Assembly (NCBI GenBank): GCA_031548435.1
Contig: JAVBRA010000023.1
Span: forward strand, 1 to 64,000
DNA: 64,000 nt
From: JAVBRA01 sp031548435
GTDB taxonomy: Bacteria; Bacteroidota; Bacteroidia; Bacteroidales; Rikenellaceae
Direction: 5' to 3'
Shown: piece after piece, positions 27,398 through 36,646 of the stretch
Numbering within the stretch: the stretch's first letter is position 1
Layout: each line of letters opens with the position of its first letter
Position numbers and translations under genes: made by a program
The notes under the pieces: model-generated
What the model was told of the DNA's origin: nothing
Seen by the model: the letters and a program-made list of their open reading frames with translations, nothing else
Database searches by the model: none

Positions 27398-28420
27398 ATG
27401 AAAATCGCCAATATCGTCCTGCCCGACCGCCCCTTGTTCCTGGCTCCGATGGAAGACGTCACCGACCCGTCGTTCCGCTATATGTGCAAGCGGTTCGGCG
27501 CCGACGTCATGTACACCGAATTCATCTCGTGCGACGGCCTGGTGCGCGATGCGGCCAAGTCGCTCAGGAAACTGTCGCTGTTCGATTATGAGCGGCCGCT
27601 GGGCATCCAGCTCTATGGGCACCTGATCGAACCGATGGTCGAGGCGGCCCGCATCGCCGAGAGCGCCGGCCCCGACCTGATCGACATCAATTTCGGCTGC
27701 CCGGTCAAGAAAATCGCCGTCCGGGGAGCCGGATCGGGCATGATGCGCGACGTGCCGAAAATGGTCGAGATGACCCGCCGCATCGTCGAAGCGGTCAAAC
27801 TCCCCGTAACGGTCAAAACCCGCCTGGGCTGGGACGAGGAAAGCAAAAACATCGAAGAGATCGCCGAACGGCTGCAGGACGCGGGCATCGCCGCCCTCAC
27901 CATACACGGCCGCACCCGCGCCCAGCTGTACAAAGGCGAAGCCGACTGGACGCTCATCGGCGCAGTGAAAAACAACCCCCGCATCACCATCCCCGTCATC
28001 GGCAACGGCGACATCGCCTCGCCGCAAAAAGCACGCGAAATGTTCGACCGCTACGGCGTGGACGGAATCATGATCGGCCGCGCCACCTACGGCCGCCCGT
28101 GGATCTTCCGCGAAATCCGCCACTATCTCGAAACAGGAGAGATCCTCCCTCAACCCGGAGTGGCCGAACGGGTCGAAATCGCAAAAGAACACTTCGCCAA
28201 ATCCATCGAATTCAAAGGCGAAAAAGTCGGAATCCTCGAAATGCGCCGCCACTTGAGCACCTACTTCAAAGGCCTGCCCAACTTCAAGGAAACCCGCATG
28301 AGGCTCGTCACATCCAACGACCCGGACGAAATCATCGCCACCCTCAACCACATCGCCGCCACCTGGCACGACTTCGACCACTCGGCCATCGTCCCGCCCA
28401 TCCTGACGCACGATTTGTAG
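27398..28420 (+). CDS. dusB: tRNA-dihydrouridine synthase (DusB type)
   Basis: The product has 340 residues from MKIANIVLPDRPLFLAPMEDVTD. Earlier in-frame ATGs (27362, 27254) lie in the argS promoter/start region and are less likely. Signatures are APMEDVTDPSFR, DINFGCPVKKI with the catalytic Cys, VKTRLGWDE, IHGRTRAQLYKG and GNGDI. The FMN enzyme reduces uridines in the tRNA D-loop. It is divergent from argS, and a large inverted repeat follows it. Confidence 0.95.
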   Translation: MKIANIVLPDRPLFLAPMEDVTDPSFRYMCKRFGADVMYTEFISCDGLVRDAAKSLRKLSLFDYERPLGIQLYGHLIEPMVEAARIAESAGPDLIDINFGCPVKKIAVRGAGSGMMRDVPKMVEMTRRIVEAVKLPVTVKTRLGWDEESKNIEEIAERLQDAGIAALTIHGRTRAQLYKGEADWTLIGAVKNNPRITIPVIGNGDIASPQKAREMFDRYGVDGIMIGRATYGRPWIFREIRHYLETGEILPQPGVAERVEIAKEHFAKSIEFKGEKVGILEMRRHLSTYFKGLPNFKETRMRLVTSNDPDEIIATLNHIAATWHDFDHSAIVPPILTHDL

Positions 28421-28440
28421 ACGTTATCCCATACTTATTC

Positions 28441-28686
28441 TAAGCTTTTTGTAAAAAGCTTAACCAAAAACTTTTCGGAGATACTGCGTATCTCTTGACT
28501 GGCTTATCTTCGATTCATTATCCCGTCAATGGAAAGGCCCTGCCCGAAAAATGACATAACAACCTGTTATGTTGTTGCCCGGGCGGGGCCTTTTCATTGA
28601 GCGGATATTGGGCCGAGACAAAATCAAATCACGAAAAACGAAGTTTTTTCCGAAAGTTTTTGATTGAACTTTTTACAAAAAGTTCA
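28441..28686. repeat. 246 bp symmetrical, multi-hairpin inverted repeat between convergent genes
   Basis: The outer arms are imperfect reverse complements. 28441-28479 reads TAAGCTTTTTGTAAAAAGCT then TAACCAAAAACTTTTCGGA; the complement of 28686-28650 reads TGAACTTTTTGTAAAAAGTTC then AATCAAAAACTTTCGG. Each outer arm is itself a short palindrome (28441-28462 and 28665-28686). An inner pair of 21-base arms (28526-28546 and 28580-28600, 2 mismatches) flanks a small CATAAC/GTTATG hairpin. No coding capacity is seen. dusB and rnhB converge on it, so it can act as a two-way terminator. The size and nesting also suggest a repeated intergenic or MITE-like element. Confidence 0.75.
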
Positions 28687-28706
28687 GATTGAGTGCCGGG
28701 GCAACC

Positions 28707-29318
28707 CTACAACCCAAGCGTCAGTTGGACAGCATCATGAAGCAGGGTGAACGATTGGCGGTGATGGGGCGTGGGGCCGTGGCGTTCGATGGCCCGGCGG
28801 TGATCTTTTGTGGGATAGCCTTTGTTCTTTTGCCAACCGTACTCGGGGAATTGTTGGGCAAGAGCGTCCATGAACTCGTCGCGGAAGGTTTTGGCCAACA
28901 CCGACGCGGCTGCTATGGAGGCGTAGATGCCGTCGCCTTTGACAATGCAGTGATACGGGATTTCGAGGCGGCTCCGGAAACGGTTGCCGTCGATCAACAA
29001 CGCTTCCGGCACAACGGACAATCCCTCGACCGCGCGGGTCATGGCCAGGAACGACGCCCGGAGGATGTTCATCTCGTCGATCTCGGCGGGCGACACCTGC
29101 GCCACATTCCACGCCACGGCGTTTTCCCGGATGCAATCTTTCAGCAGCAACCGCCGCCGGGCGGTCATCTGCTTCGAGTCGTTGAGCAGCGGATGATGAA
29201 AATCGGCCGGCAGCACCACCGCGGCGGCAAACACCGGCCCGGCAAGGCACCCGCGCCCCGCTTCGTCGCATCCGGCTTCGACAATGCCGGCGGTATGGCA
29301 GTTCAGCAATGCGGCCAT
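28707..29318 (-). CDS. rnhB: Ribonuclease HII
   Basis: This 203-residue protein has the metal-binding pair D18-E19 in AGCDEAGRGCLAGPV. LLIDGNR supplies the third acidic residue, and KGDGIYASIAAASVLAKTFRD the next conserved box. It removes ribonucleotides and RNA primers from DNA. It starts just after the terminator that follows the DUF2723 gene and ends at the large inverted repeat. Confidence 0.96.
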   Translation of the reverse strand: MAALLNCHTAGIVEAGCDEAGRGCLAGPVFAAAVVLPADFHHPLLNDSKQMTARRRLLLKDCIRENAVAWNVAQVSPAEIDEMNILRASFLAMTRAVEGLSVVPEALLIDGNRFRSRLEIPYHCIVKGDGIYASIAAASVLAKTFRDEFMDALAQQFPEYGWQKNKGYPTKDHRRAIERHGPTPHHRQSFTLLHDAVQLTLGL

Positions 29319-29326
29319 CGTTTCTC

Positions 29327-29364
29327 AAAAAAAGCCTGCCGTGGCCGAACCACGCAGGCTTTTA
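29327..29364 (-). terminator. Terminator of the DUF2723 gene
   Basis: AAGCCTGCCGTGG and CCACGCAGGCTT pair around a short loop. On the minus strand the stem is followed by TTTTTTT. Confidence 0.8.
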
Positions 29365-29380
29365 TCATGGGATTGAATGT

Positions 29381-32300
29381 TTATTCTTCGTCCGGGCCGG
29401 GCTCCGGCTCCTCTCCCAGCAGGCTGATGTAGGGGAGGTATTTGCGGGCCGCTTCGGCTTGCCCGAAACCGGCCGCAATTCCATACAGGTTGTACAGGGT
29501 GGTCAGATCCATCGAGATATCGCGCGAAACGCCGTAGAGTTTATTCCCCTTGAGTTGGGAATAGAAATTGATGTACTCGACCAGGTTATCGCCGTATGCG
29601 GTCAGCAGTTCGTTCCCTTTTTCATAAGCTCCGGCGCTGTAATATCCGTGGATCAGGGCGATCGACCCGCCGTAATCGTAGCGGACTTTCGAGAAGGGGA
29701 TGATCTCCCGTGCCCTGTCGGCCACCTCGACGGCCTTGACCGTATCGCCCTGCGCCGCATATTCCATGGCAAGGCACCCGAAGGCCAGCCTCATCCTCGA
29801 CGCCTCGAACGTATCGTGGATAAACGCGTCGACGTACACTTTGGGGTCTTGCACGTTCCCGTAGCGGTATTTGTTGAACAGGTTGTCGTACAGGACTTCC
29901 GTGTCGATGCGCCCGGCAACCAGCCCCGCCCGGGCCGGCGTGCGGATCGGCACCAGACGGTAGCACGCCCCGTCGAACTGCATGTATTCGTCGAGCCCGA
30001 TATCCGTCAAGTTTTCGCCCAGGCTGGTGAAGAACAGCGGACGCTTCCAGTCGAAGTTGGCCAGCAGGTCGATCAGCACCAGCGTCGGTTTGTAGATCAC
30101 ATCGTCCTTGATGGTCAGGGTGATGGTGTCGAGTATCAGGTCGCGGTCTTCCTCCCGGACAATGCCGCTGGCAATGACGTTCTCTTTGTTCACCGGCACG
30201 GTCAGCACCTTGGCCGGGATGTAATCATAGCCGCGGATCTTGGTCGCGGGATTGTCGCTGATGACAAAATCCATCGCTTCCCTGGCCGTGATGGGCCGGT
30301 TGACTTTCGGATCCACCAAAACCTGGTCGTTGGTGCTTCCGAGGTATTTCGACCGGGGCAACGAAAGGGGCAGGGGCTCCGAATCGTAACATTTCTGCTT
30401 CATCTGGTCGATATACCAGTCGCCGCTGATGTAGCTCATGTTCATCACCCGCACGTCCAGACGCACGCCCTCCACGTCCTGGCTGTACCAGACGGGGAAC
30501 GTGTCGTTGTCGCCGAAGTTCATCAGCACCGAATTTTTCAGGGTGGTATTGAGGTAGTTGGCCCCCATGTCGCGGGCCACGTAGCGTCCCGAACGATCGT
30601 GGTCGTCCCAGTTTTGCTGGGCCATCAACACCGGCACCCCGCAGCAGGCGACCGAGGCGATCAGGATGGCCGCCTTGCGGTTCTTGAGCGCCTTGCCCAC
30701 CCAACGGGCCACGCACATCACCCCGAGCCCCGCCCAGATGGAGAAGGCGTAGAACGACCCGGCATAGGCGTAATCCCTCTCGCGCGGGGGCGAGGTGGTC
30801 TGGTTGAGGTATATCACAATGGCCAGTCCGGTCATGAAGAAAAACCACATCACCACCGTAAAGTTCTTCGGGTCTCTTTTCAGCTGGAACGCCAGTCCGA
30901 AGATCCCCAGCAGGAACGGCAGAAGGTAATAGTGATTGCGTCCACGGTTGTTTTTCACTTCCGTGGGCAGGTTGTCCTGCGGGCCGAGGTAAATTTCGTC
31001 GATGGCCCTGATGCCCGACATCCAGTTGCCGTTGGCCACGTTGCCCCGGCCCTGTATGTCGCTTTGGCGCCCTGCGAAATTCCACATGAAGTAGCGCCAG
31101 TACATGAAGTTGATCTGGTACGAGACGAAGTAGCGCATGTTCTCGCCGAAAGTGGGCATCATCACGGCCTCGTCGCCGAAATAAACCGGCCGCCCCTGGA
31201 AATCGGACCACGACTTGTAGCCCTCGACATGCCTCGAATCGGCGCTGTGCATGCGGGGGAACAGCATCTTCAACTCGGACGGGAAGATGTAATCGTTCCG
31301 GACTTGCGCCCCGACATATTTTCCGCTCTCCGGATCGACCGAATATTTCGTTTTCTCCTCAAGCTCCACCGGACGCGAATTGAACGCCGGGCCGTAGAGC
31401 AGGGGGCTGCTGCCGCCATACTGGTCGCGATTGAGCAACCCCAGCAGGCCGTAGGGATTGTCGGGATTGTTGCTGTTCATGGGCGGATGCGCCGCGGCGC
31501 GAACCACAACCACCGCATAGCCCGAGTAACCGATCAGCAGCACGGCGGTGGAGGTCAGGATGAAATTCAGGATCTGCTTCCGCTTCTTATAGGAATACCA
31601 GATGCCCCACGCCAGGACGGAGAACAGCACAAACACAAACACCAACAGCCCGCTGTTGACCGGCAGGCCCATGTTGTTGACGAACATCCGGTCGATGCGG
31701 GCGCCGATGCCCAGCGGCACCTTCATCAGGAACGACATGACGAACAGCACGATGGCCGCCGAGGCCAGGATCGCTTTCGTCACGCCCCATTTGGTGACCA
31801 CCGGATATTTTTTGAAATACCACACAAACACGATGGCCGGAACGATCAGCAGGTTCAGCAGGTGGATCCCCACGCCGATGCCGGTGAGGTAGGCGATCAG
31901 GATCAGCCAGCGGTTGGCGTACGGACTCCGGCTTTCATCAGCACTTTCCCACCGCAGGATAGCCCAGAAGGCGATGGCCGTGAAGAACGACGACAAGGCG
32001 TACACCTCGCCCTCGACGGCCGAGAACCAGAACGTGTCGGAAAAAGTATAGACCAATGCCCCGACCATGGCGCATCCCATCGCCATCAGGGTGTCGTTTT
32101 TGTCCATCTCAGTTTCGGTCTTGCGCCGGATCATGCGCACGAAATGCGAGATGGTCCAGAACAGGAACAGGACGGTGCCCGCGCTGGCCAGCGCCGACAT
32201 GCTGTTGACCAGGGCCGCCACTTTGGTCGGATCCGAGGTGAACAGGGTGAAAAACCGGCCCAGCAACAGGAAAAACGGGTTGCCCGGCGGGTGCCCCACC

Positions 32301-32440
32301 TCCAGCCTGAAGGCGCACAGGATGAATTCGGGACAATCCCACAAACTGGTCGTCGGCTCTATGGTAAGGAGGTACGTTACTGCGGCGACCGCGAACGCGA
32401 TCCAACCGAAGATGAGGTTGTTTTTCCTGAAATTATTCAT
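29381..32440 (-). CDS. DUF2723 family integral membrane protein (glycosyltransferase-like)
   Basis: This 1019-residue protein begins with a transmembrane helix and the conserved TIEPTTSLWDCPEFILCAFRLEVGHPPGNP. That block holds acidic residues in the first loop, as in the mannosyltransferase/oligosaccharyltransferase (GT-C-like) superfamily. About a dozen membrane segments cover the first 650 residues. The C-terminal part is soluble and helical (LAFGCLAMEYAAQGDTVKAVEVADRARE), repeat-like. DUF2723 proteins are widespread in Bacteroidetes; a role in protein or lipid glycosylation is inferred from the fold only. It stands alone between a terminator and the cysS leader. Confidence 0.9.
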   Translation of the reverse strand: MNNFRKNNLIFGWIAFAVAAVTYLLTIEPTTSLWDCPEFILCAFRLEVGHPPGNPFFLLLGRFFTLFTSDPTKVAALVNSMSALASAGTVLFLFWTISHFVRMIRRKTETEMDKNDTLMAMGCAMVGALVYTFSDTFWFSAVEGEVYALSSFFTAIAFWAILRWESADESRSPYANRWLILIAYLTGIGVGIHLLNLLIVPAIVFVWYFKKYPVVTKWGVTKAILASAAIVLFVMSFLMKVPLGIGARIDRMFVNNMGLPVNSGLLVFVFVLFSVLAWGIWYSYKKRKQILNFILTSTAVLLIGYSGYAVVVVRAAAHPPMNSNNPDNPYGLLGLLNRDQYGGSSPLLYGPAFNSRPVELEEKTKYSVDPESGKYVGAQVRNDYIFPSELKMLFPRMHSADSRHVEGYKSWSDFQGRPVYFGDEAVMMPTFGENMRYFVSYQINFMYWRYFMWNFAGRQSDIQGRGNVANGNWMSGIRAIDEIYLGPQDNLPTEVKNNRGRNHYYLLPFLLGIFGLAFQLKRDPKNFTVVMWFFFMTGLAIVIYLNQTTSPPRERDYAYAGSFYAFSIWAGLGVMCVARWVGKALKNRKAAILIASVACCGVPVLMAQQNWDDHDRSGRYVARDMGANYLNTTLKNSVLMNFGDNDTFPVWYSQDVEGVRLDVRVMNMSYISGDWYIDQMKQKCYDSEPLPLSLPRSKYLGSTNDQVLVDPKVNRPITAREAMDFVISDNPATKIRGYDYIPAKVLTVPVNKENVIASGIVREEDRDLILDTITLTIKDDVIYKPTLVLIDLLANFDWKRPLFFTSLGENLTDIGLDEYMQFDGACYRLVPIRTPARAGLVAGRIDTEVLYDNLFNKYRYGNVQDPKVYVDAFIHDTFEASRMRLAFGCLAMEYAAQGDTVKAVEVADRAREIIPFSKVRYDYGGSIALIHGYYSAGAYEKGNELLTAYGDNLVEYINFYSQLKGNKLYGVSRDISMDLTTLYNLYGIAAGFGQAEAARKYLPYISLLGEEPEPGPDEE

Positions 32441-32554
32441 GATCTCAAAGAAGTATTTTCGTTGCGAATTTAACGAAATAATTCAATAAACAGCAGATCC
32501 GGATCTTTTCGTGCCGTCATCCGGCTCAAAAAGGCCGTGCATTTCCCGTTACAG

Positions 32555-32625
32555 CGGAGCGGATGCGGCTTCCCCGGCCGGACGATCCTTCGCAGCCGCC
32601 CAGGACGACGATCCATTTAAACATA
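32555..32625. repeat. Possible dispersed intergenic repeat fragment
   Basis: GATCCTTCGCAGCCGCCCAG followed by GACGACGATCC resembles the short palindromic repeats (type ATCCTTCGC...CAGGATGAC) seen between genes in many genomes. In translation it gives the familiar spurious peptide SFAAAQDDD. Copy number cannot be judged from one window. Confidence 0.35.
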
Positions 32626-32731
32626 ATCCGATAAATATACGGACATTCGGCCGATTTCGGGGCGCGTTTTTATTTTTTGATATTAAATTACGTTATTTGT
32701 AACGTTTTAAACAGGAGTACCCTCGATTTTT

Positions 32732-34198
32732 ATGGAAAACAAGCTATCCGTCTATAACAGCCTCAGCCGCAAAAAAGAGGCGTTCGAGCCCATCAACCCG
32801 CCGCACGTGGGACTGTATGTCTGCGGCCCCACTGTCTACGGCGATCCGCACCTGGGCCACGCCCGGCCGGCCATCACATTCGATTTGCTGTTCCGCTACC
32901 TGAAGCACCTGGGCTATAAGGTGCGCTACGTGCGCAACATCACCGACGTGGGGCATCTGGAAAACGACGCCGATCAGGGCGAGGACAAAATCGCAAAAAA
33001 AGCCCGCGTCGAACAACTCGAACCGATGGAGGTGGCTCAGTATTACATCAACCGCTACCATGACGCCATGAAAGAGCTCAACGTGCTGCCTCCGAGCATC
33101 GAGCCGCACGCTTCGGGGCACATCATCGAGCAGATCGAGCTGGTGAAGCAGATCCTGGACAACGGCTATGCCTACGAGAGCAACGGGTCGGTCTACTTCG
33201 ACGTCGAGAAATACAATGAAAAGCACCGCTACGGCAAGCTCTCGGGACGCGTGAGCGACGACCTGCTGCAAAACACGCGCGAGCTCGACGGCCAGGGCGA
33301 CAAACGCGGCCCGCGCGACTTCGCCCTGTGGAAAAAAGCCTCGCCCGAGCACATCATGCGGTGGAACTCACCCTGGAGCGCGGGCTTTCCCGGCTGGCAC
33401 CTGGAGTGTTCGGCCATGAGCGCCAAATACCTCGGCCGGCGGTTCGACATCCACGGCGGGGGCATGGACCTGCTGTTCCCCCACCACGAGTGCGAGATCG
33501 CCCAGAGCACCGCCGCGCAAGGCGCAGAAAGCGTGAACTACTGGATGCACAACAACATGATCACCATCAACGGCCAGAAGATGGGCAAGTCCCTGGGCAA
33601 TTTCATCACCCTTGAGGAACTGTTCACGGGCACACACAAACTGCTGCACCAGGCTTATTCGCCGATGACCATCCGCTTTTTCATCCTCCAGGCGCACTAC
33701 CGCTCCACGCTCGACTTCTCGAACGAGGCGCTGCAGGCCGCCGAAAAAGGGCTCGACCGGTTGATGAAAGCGGTGAACACGCTGTCGAAGATCGCCCCGG
33801 CCGAGACTTCGACGGTCGACGTGGCTGACCTCGAAACCCGCAGCCTCGAAGCCATGAGCGACGACCTGAACTCGCCCATCGCCATTTCGGTGCTGTTCGA
33901 CTGGGTGCGCATCATCAACCAGCTTTACGAGGGCGAGCAGAAGATCTCGGCCGCCGACCTGGAACGGCTCAAAACGGCCGTCCATTCGATGGTGTTCGAC
34001 ATTCTTGGCTTAAAGGACGGCGCTTCGTCCGACCAGAGCCAGATGCTTGGCTCCGTGGTGGAGATGGTGTTGCAGGTGCGGGCCGAAGCCAAGAAGAACA
34101 AAGACTGGGCGACGTCCGACCTGATCCGCGACCGCTTGGCGCAGATCGGCATCACGGTCAAAGACCGCAAGGACGGCTCCGATTGGGAGATCAGTTAA
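32732..34198 (+). CDS. cysS: Cysteinyl-tRNA synthetase
   Basis: The product has 488 residues. The HIGH-type motif is HLGHARPAITFD, and the zinc ligands include the Cys in LYVCGPTVYGD, the Cys in WHLECSAMS and the HHECE pair. The KMSKS loop reads KMGKSLGNF. It charges tRNA-Cys; the tRNA-Cys gene itself is at 5.0 kb in this window. It stands alone after a 290 bp AT-rich spacer. Confidence 0.98.
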   Translation: MENKLSVYNSLSRKKEAFEPINPPHVGLYVCGPTVYGDPHLGHARPAITFDLLFRYLKHLGYKVRYVRNITDVGHLENDADQGEDKIAKKARVEQLEPMEVAQYYINRYHDAMKELNVLPPSIEPHASGHIIEQIELVKQILDNGYAYESNGSVYFDVEKYNEKHRYGKLSGRVSDDLLQNTRELDGQGDKRGPRDFALWKKASPEHIMRWNSPWSAGFPGWHLECSAMSAKYLGRRFDIHGGGMDLLFPHHECEIAQSTAAQGAESVNYWMHNNMITINGQKMGKSLGNFITLEELFTGTHKLLHQAYSPMTIRFFILQAHYRSTLDFSNEALQAAEKGLDRLMKAVNTLSKIAPAETSTVDVADLETRSLEAMSDDLNSPIAISVLFDWVRIINQLYEGEQKISAADLERLKTAVHSMVFDILGLKDGASSDQSQMLGSVVEMVLQVRAEAKKNKDWATSDLIRDRLAQIGITVKDRKDGSDWEIS

Positions 34199-34309
34199 AA
34201 AGCCCCTCCGGCTCGCTTATTTATTGAAGGCAACGATATTCCGGGACGAAGCACATCTCCCCGGCGACAAAAAACAACTCCGATAATCCGATCAAAACAG
34301 AGACAGGCT

Positions 34310-36445
34310 ATGAAAAAAACAGTGTGGCTTTTAACCTTGCTTTTAACGGCAACCGCCTCGTTCGCACAAATGGGCGGCAATCCGGTCTCGTGGAGCAGTG
34401 AGATAAAAGAGAAGGGTAGCAATGAATACGAGGTGGTCTTCAAGGCGAACATCCCCTCGCCGTGGCATATCTACGACCTGAAAACATACAAGAACGGGCC
34501 CATCTCCACCGCGTTCACGCTCGAAACACCCGAAGGGGTGGAGCTGCGCGGAGGCATTGCCGCAACCGTGTCGCCGACCGTAAAATACGACGATGTGTTC
34601 AAGATGGACATCGGCTATTTTTCGGGATCGGTGGGTTTTGTGCAGAAGGTCCGCACCTCGGCCCCGCATGAAACGGAGTTGAAGGCGACCGTCGAATGGC
34701 AGGCCTGCGACGAGACCAGTTGCCGTCCGCCGGCCGAGCACGAGTTCTCGATTAAGATTCCGGCTGCCAAACAGGCCGCCGCAACCGTCCAGCCGACACA
34801 GCCGGCACAACCGGCAGCAACAACCACAACCGCTGCGCCCGCAAGCCAGGCGGCTGCTCCCGTAACCGAATCCGCAACGGTGCCGGAAGAGCCTGCGGCA
34901 ACAAAGGACACAACCACCGCGCCGCAACCGGAAATCACACCGGCCACCCCTTCAACGGTCGAAGCGCCCCCCACCAAGTCGATGTGGGCCATGATCGTAG
35001 AGGCTGTCCTGTGGGGCTTCGCCGCCCTGCTTACGCCCTGCGTCTTCCCGATGGTTCCGATGACCGTGTCGTTCTTCATGCGCGACAATCAGAACAAACG
35101 CAAAGGGCGGTTCATGGCGCTGATGTACGGCATTTTTATCGTGGCCCTGTACACGCTGCCCATCGCCATCATCGTGCTGTCGACTTATTTCGTGGGCGGG
35201 GCGTCGGTGACGGCCGGCATCTTCAACTGGCTGGCCACGCATTGGTTGCCCAACATCATTTTCTTCCTGGTGTTCATGATCTTCGCCGCCTCGTTCTTCG
35301 GCGCGTTCGAAATCGTGATGCCCAGCAAACTGGTCAACAAAAGCGACCGGGGCGCCGACAAGGGCGGACTGGCGGGCGTCTTCTTCATGGCACTGACGCT
35401 GGTACTGGTATCGTTCTCGTGCACGGGGCCCATCGTGGGATCGGTGCTGATCAAAAGCACCCAGGGCGATATTCTTGAGCCGATCTTCGCCATGCTGGCC
35501 TTCTCGGTCGCATTCGCGCTGCCGTTCACGCTGTTCGCCTTCTTCCCGTCGTGGCTGGGGTCGCTGCCCAAATCGGGCGGGTGGCTCAACTCGGTGAAGG
35601 TGGTGCTGGGGTTCATTGAATTGGCGCTGGGACTGAAATTCCTGAGCGTGGCCGACCAGACCTACCACTGGGGCCTGCTCGACCGCGAAGTTTACCTGGC
35701 GCTGTGGATCGTGATCTTCACCCTGTTGGGCGTCTACCTGCTCGGCAAACTCAAGTTCCGCCACGACAGCGACCTGAAGCACGTGGGCGTGACGCGGCTG
35801 TTCCTGGCCATCGCCACGCTTTCGTTCGTGGTGTACCTTGTGCCGGGCATGTTCGGCGCGCCGCTGAAAGCGTTGTCGGGTTATCTGCCGCCACGCGCCA
35901 CGCTCGATTTCAACCTCACCGAGCAACAATTCGGGCGCACGCCGGTTGAAAGCAATCCCGCAAACGCACCGAAATACAGCGATTTCCTGCACATGGCCCA
36001 GGGCCTTAACGGCTATTTCGACTATAAAGAAGGGATCGAGGTCGCCAAAAAAGAGAACAAACCCGTGATGCTCGACTTCACCGGCCATGGCTGCGTCAAC
36101 TGCCGCGAAATGGAGGCCAACGTGCTGTCGGCGCTGGCCGTAAGCAAAATCCTGAACGAAGAGTACATCCTCATCGCCATCTACGTCGACGACAAAAAAG
36201 AACTGCCCGAGAACGAGTGGGTGGTCAACGCCCAGGGTAAAACGCTGAAAACGCTGGGCAAGATCAACACCGAATTCGCCATCACCCGCTGGCATGTAAA
36301 TTCACAGCCCACGTACATCCTCATCGACCCGTTCACCGAGAAGGAGCTGGCTCCCCGGCGCGCCCACGATCTCGACCGCGAGGCGTTCATCCGGTTTCTC
36401 GAAACAGGGAAGAAAACCTATTCGTCCCGCCCGGAGCAGCAATAG
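34310..36445 (+). CDS. dsbD: DsbD-like thiol:disulfide interchange protein
   Basis: This 711-residue protein has a signal peptide (LLLTATASFAQ). The N-terminal periplasmic alpha-like domain holds C133 and C138 (ACDETSCRPP). A Pro/Ala/Thr-rich linker (about 152-222) follows, then eight membrane helices with the redox cysteines in LLTPCVFPMVP (C244) and SFSCTGPIVG. The C-terminal thioredoxin domain has GHGCVNCREM (CVNC). It passes electrons from cytoplasmic thioredoxin to periplasmic proteins. The linker is unusually long and low in complexity. It is followed by a terminator. Confidence 0.93.
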   Translation: MKKTVWLLTLLLTATASFAQMGGNPVSWSSEIKEKGSNEYEVVFKANIPSPWHIYDLKTYKNGPISTAFTLETPEGVELRGGIAATVSPTVKYDDVFKMDIGYFSGSVGFVQKVRTSAPHETELKATVEWQACDETSCRPPAEHEFSIKIPAAKQAAATVQPTQPAQPAATTTTAAPASQAAAPVTESATVPEEPAATKDTTTAPQPEITPATPSTVEAPPTKSMWAMIVEAVLWGFAALLTPCVFPMVPMTVSFFMRDNQNKRKGRFMALMYGIFIVALYTLPIAIIVLSTYFVGGASVTAGIFNWLATHWLPNIIFFLVFMIFAASFFGAFEIVMPSKLVNKSDRGADKGGLAGVFFMALTLVLVSFSCTGPIVGSVLIKSTQGDILEPIFAMLAFSVAFALPFTLFAFFPSWLGSLPKSGGWLNSVKVVLGFIELALGLKFLSVADQTYHWGLLDREVYLALWIVIFTLLGVYLLGKLKFRHDSDLKHVGVTRLFLAIATLSFVVYLVPGMFGAPLKALSGYLPPRATLDFNLTEQQFGRTPVESNPANAPKYSDFLHMAQGLNGYFDYKEGIEVAKKENKPVMLDFTGHGCVNCREMEANVLSALAVSKILNEEYILIAIYVDDKKELPENEWVVNAQGKTLKTLGKINTEFAITRWHVNSQPTYILIDPFTEKELAPRRAHDLDREAFIRFLETGKKTYSSRPEQQ

Positions 36446-36546
36446 ACCCCGGCCGGGGCAAAGAATTTGGAATCGAGAGACCGCAAACGGCCTCTTCATT
36501 TCAATCTGTGAGGGAAAGCGACTTGCGACAGGCTCTTTAAATAAAG

Positions 36547-36589
36547 ACAGCCCGAAAAAATGACAGGGGTTTTCAGGGCTGTTTTTTTA
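36547..36589 (+). terminator. Terminator after dsbD
   Basis: ACAGCCC (36547-36553) and GGGCTGT (36576-36582) pair around an AT-rich loop, followed by TTTTTTT. Confidence 0.7.
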
Positions 36590-36603
36590 TTCCAAAAAAT
36601 GAT

Positions 36604-36611
36604 TATTTTTG
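36604..36611 (+). promoter_or_regulatory. Candidate -7 element for the M60 protease gene
   Basis: TATTTTTG matches TAnnTTTG 35 nt before the ATG. At the -33 distance only TTTT is present, within the tail of the previous terminator. Confidence 0.4.
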
Positions 36612-36646
36612 TAACTTGACACCTAAAATCCATTTAATTACTGCCT

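Noticed and set aside
27293..28411. A 373-codon upstream extension of the argS frame
   Set aside because: It is antisense to dusB and has no family resemblance; ArgRS begins at MNIEQ (27292).
29309..32473. A 1054-codon open frame on the plus strand
   Set aside because: It is exactly antisense to the DUF2723 gene, His/Gln/Arg-rich without domains, and arises from the GC-biased codon positions of the real gene.
32511..32702. A 63-codon plus-strand frame
   Set aside because: It contains SFAAAQDDD, a known artefact of translating intergenic palindromic repeats, and has no other support.
34952..36295. A 447-codon minus-strand frame
   Set aside because: It is antisense to dsbD, rich in His/Gln/Arg, with no recognisable domain.
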